From an uncultured Clostridia bacterium (GTDB lineage Bacteria > Bacillota > Clostridia > Christensenellales > Borkfalkiaceae), in assembly GCA_900557285.1 (NCBI GenBank), contig USSJ01000106.1:1-5208 (forward strand): DNA of 5,208 nucleotides, written 5' to 3'. Made by a program: the position numbers and the translations under genes. Under the pieces are notes generated by a model. The model saw only the letters and a program-made list of their open reading frames with translations, had not been told where the DNA came from and ran no database searches. This document shows, one piece after another, positions 4,788 to 5,208 of this stretch (the first letter of the stretch is position 1; each line of letters begins with the position of its first letter).

Positions 4788-5208
4788 ATGAAAGTCAGGA
4801 TATACATTGCGCCGACACTGTCGGCGCTGACAAATCATTTGAAAAAACTTGTGCGAGGGCGCAAGGTTCTCGTGTTCTGTGAAGACAGGCTGACGCTGGA
4901 AGCGGAAAAGGCGGTGGCCTCGGCGCAGGGGGCGGTATTTGATGTATCGGTAACGACGTTTGCCCGTTTTCTGGATGACGGCACGCCGCGAAAAGTAATT
5001 ACAAAACAGGGGTCGGTGCTGGTCGTAGGGGGGATCGCTTCGCGGCTTGCGGGGGAGCTGAAGTGTTTTGGGAAAAATCCGTCGGGGTGCGCGGCGAGTC
5101 TGTACGAGACGATCGCCCAGCTTCGCGCGGCGCTGGTTGGTGGCCAGATTCATGCCAAAGCCGAACTCGGCGTTGTCCTCAAAGAGGCTGTTCGCCCAGG
5201 CCGGGCCC
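4788..5208 (+). CDS. addB: AddB-like helicase-nuclease subunit, N-terminal part; 3' end probably chimeric
   Basis: Open from ATG at 4788 to the right edge (140 codons); full AddB is over 1100 residues, so only the beginning is present. It matches the start of Clostridia AddB proteins in pattern: KVLVFCEDRLTLEAEKAV (26-43) in place of the AddB IFLVPDQMTF-type segment, FDVSVTTFARFL (51-62) for the SFxRL strand, then KQGSVLVVGGIASRLAGELK (73-92) and NPSGCAASLYETIAQLRAA (97-115). AddB works with AddA to process double-strand breaks for homologous recombination. Oddly, the usual N-terminal Walker A loop (GxxGSGKT/S) is absent: the protein opens MKVRIYIAPTLSALTNHLKK. From about residue 116 the sequence stops looking like AddB; the opposite strand there encodes a piece of pyruvate:ferredoxin oxidoreductase, so the last ~75 bases are probably not this gene. 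The start is supported by GGGG ten bases upstream and a strong promoter. The family call rests on pattern memory and is likely, not certain. Confidence 0.72.
   Translation, partial: MKVRIYIAPTLSALTNHLKKLVRGRKVLVFCEDRLTLEAEKAVASAQGAVFDVSVTTFARFLDDGTPRKVITKQGSVLVVGGIASRLAGELKCFGKNPSGCAASLYETIAQLRAALVGGQIHAKAELGVVLKEAVRPGRA
5118..5207 (-). other. Fragment of pyruvate:ferredoxin oxidoreductase (TPP-domain region) at the contig end
   Basis: Read on the minus strand from 5207, the codons give GPAWANSLFEDNAEFGFGM followed by NLATNQRRAKL. This is a hallmark segment of pyruvate:ferredoxin (flavodoxin) oxidoreductase, lying in its thiamine-pyrophosphate-binding region shortly before the WxxGGDGWAYDIG motif. 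The enzyme is cytoplasmic and oxidatively decarboxylates pyruvate to acetyl-CoA in anaerobes. Only about 30 residues are present: the upstream part is off the window and the match ends around 5118-5138, where the AddB-like sequence on the other strand takes over. No stop codon or terminator marks that end, so this is a broken piece and not the natural end of a gene. An assembly join or a deletion/rearrangement would explain it. Confidence 0.75.

Noticed and set aside
4479..5153. A 224-codon minus-strand frame spanning the divergent promoter region
   Set aside because: Only its first few residues belong to the PFOR fragment; the rest is antisense to the AddB-like gene, crosses two promoters and overlaps the lipoprotein signal peptide in another frame.

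Overview
The window looks like a chromosomal contig end from an anaerobic, Gram-positive-type bacterium of the Bacillota, most likely class Clostridia. The evidence is indirect: strong Shine-Dalgarno sites (GGAG/GGAGG), TTGACA/TATAAT-like promoters with extended -10 elements, short rho-independent terminators, an AddB-type recombination nuclease instead of RecBCD, and an EpsL/EpsF-like glycan gene pair. I cannot assign a genus. No CRISPR array, tRNA, rRNA or insertion sequence was seen.

Layout, left to right. (1) Positions 1-600, minus strand: the N-terminal 200 residues of a MATE-family efflux transporter, running off the left edge, with its own promoter at 631-659. (2) Positions 674-717: a strong GC-rich terminator hairpin that separates the MATE gene from the cluster upstream of it. 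(3) Positions 732-3245, minus strand: a three-gene run, read from right to left as a monotopic phosphoglycosyl transferase (2553-3245), a GT4 glycosyltransferase (1258-2547) and a small helical protein of unknown function (732-1169). A promoter with a perfect TTGACA box lies at 3291-3320. (4) Positions 3246-3523: a non-coding spacer holding two consecutive terminator-like hairpins. (5) Positions 3524-4618, minus strand: a secreted lipoprotein of unknown family. (6) Positions 4619-4787: a divergent promoter region. (7) Position 4788 to the right edge, plus strand: the start of an AddB-like gene. Its last ~75 bases appear to be foreign and instead encode, on the opposite strand, a piece of pyruvate:ferredoxin oxidoreductase.

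How the genes work together: the phosphoglycosyl transferase would place a first sugar phosphate on undecaprenyl phosphate at the inner membrane leaflet, and the adjacent GT4 enzyme would add a following sugar, so the pair begins a cell-surface glycan. No flippase, polymerase or ligase is present here. The MATE pump, lipoprotein and AddB appear to be independent transcription units.

I do not see a convincing new biological system. The most notable points are the apparent AddB/PFOR junction at the right end, the AddB-like N-terminus without a Walker A motif, and the tandem-hairpin spacer upstream of the glycan genes.
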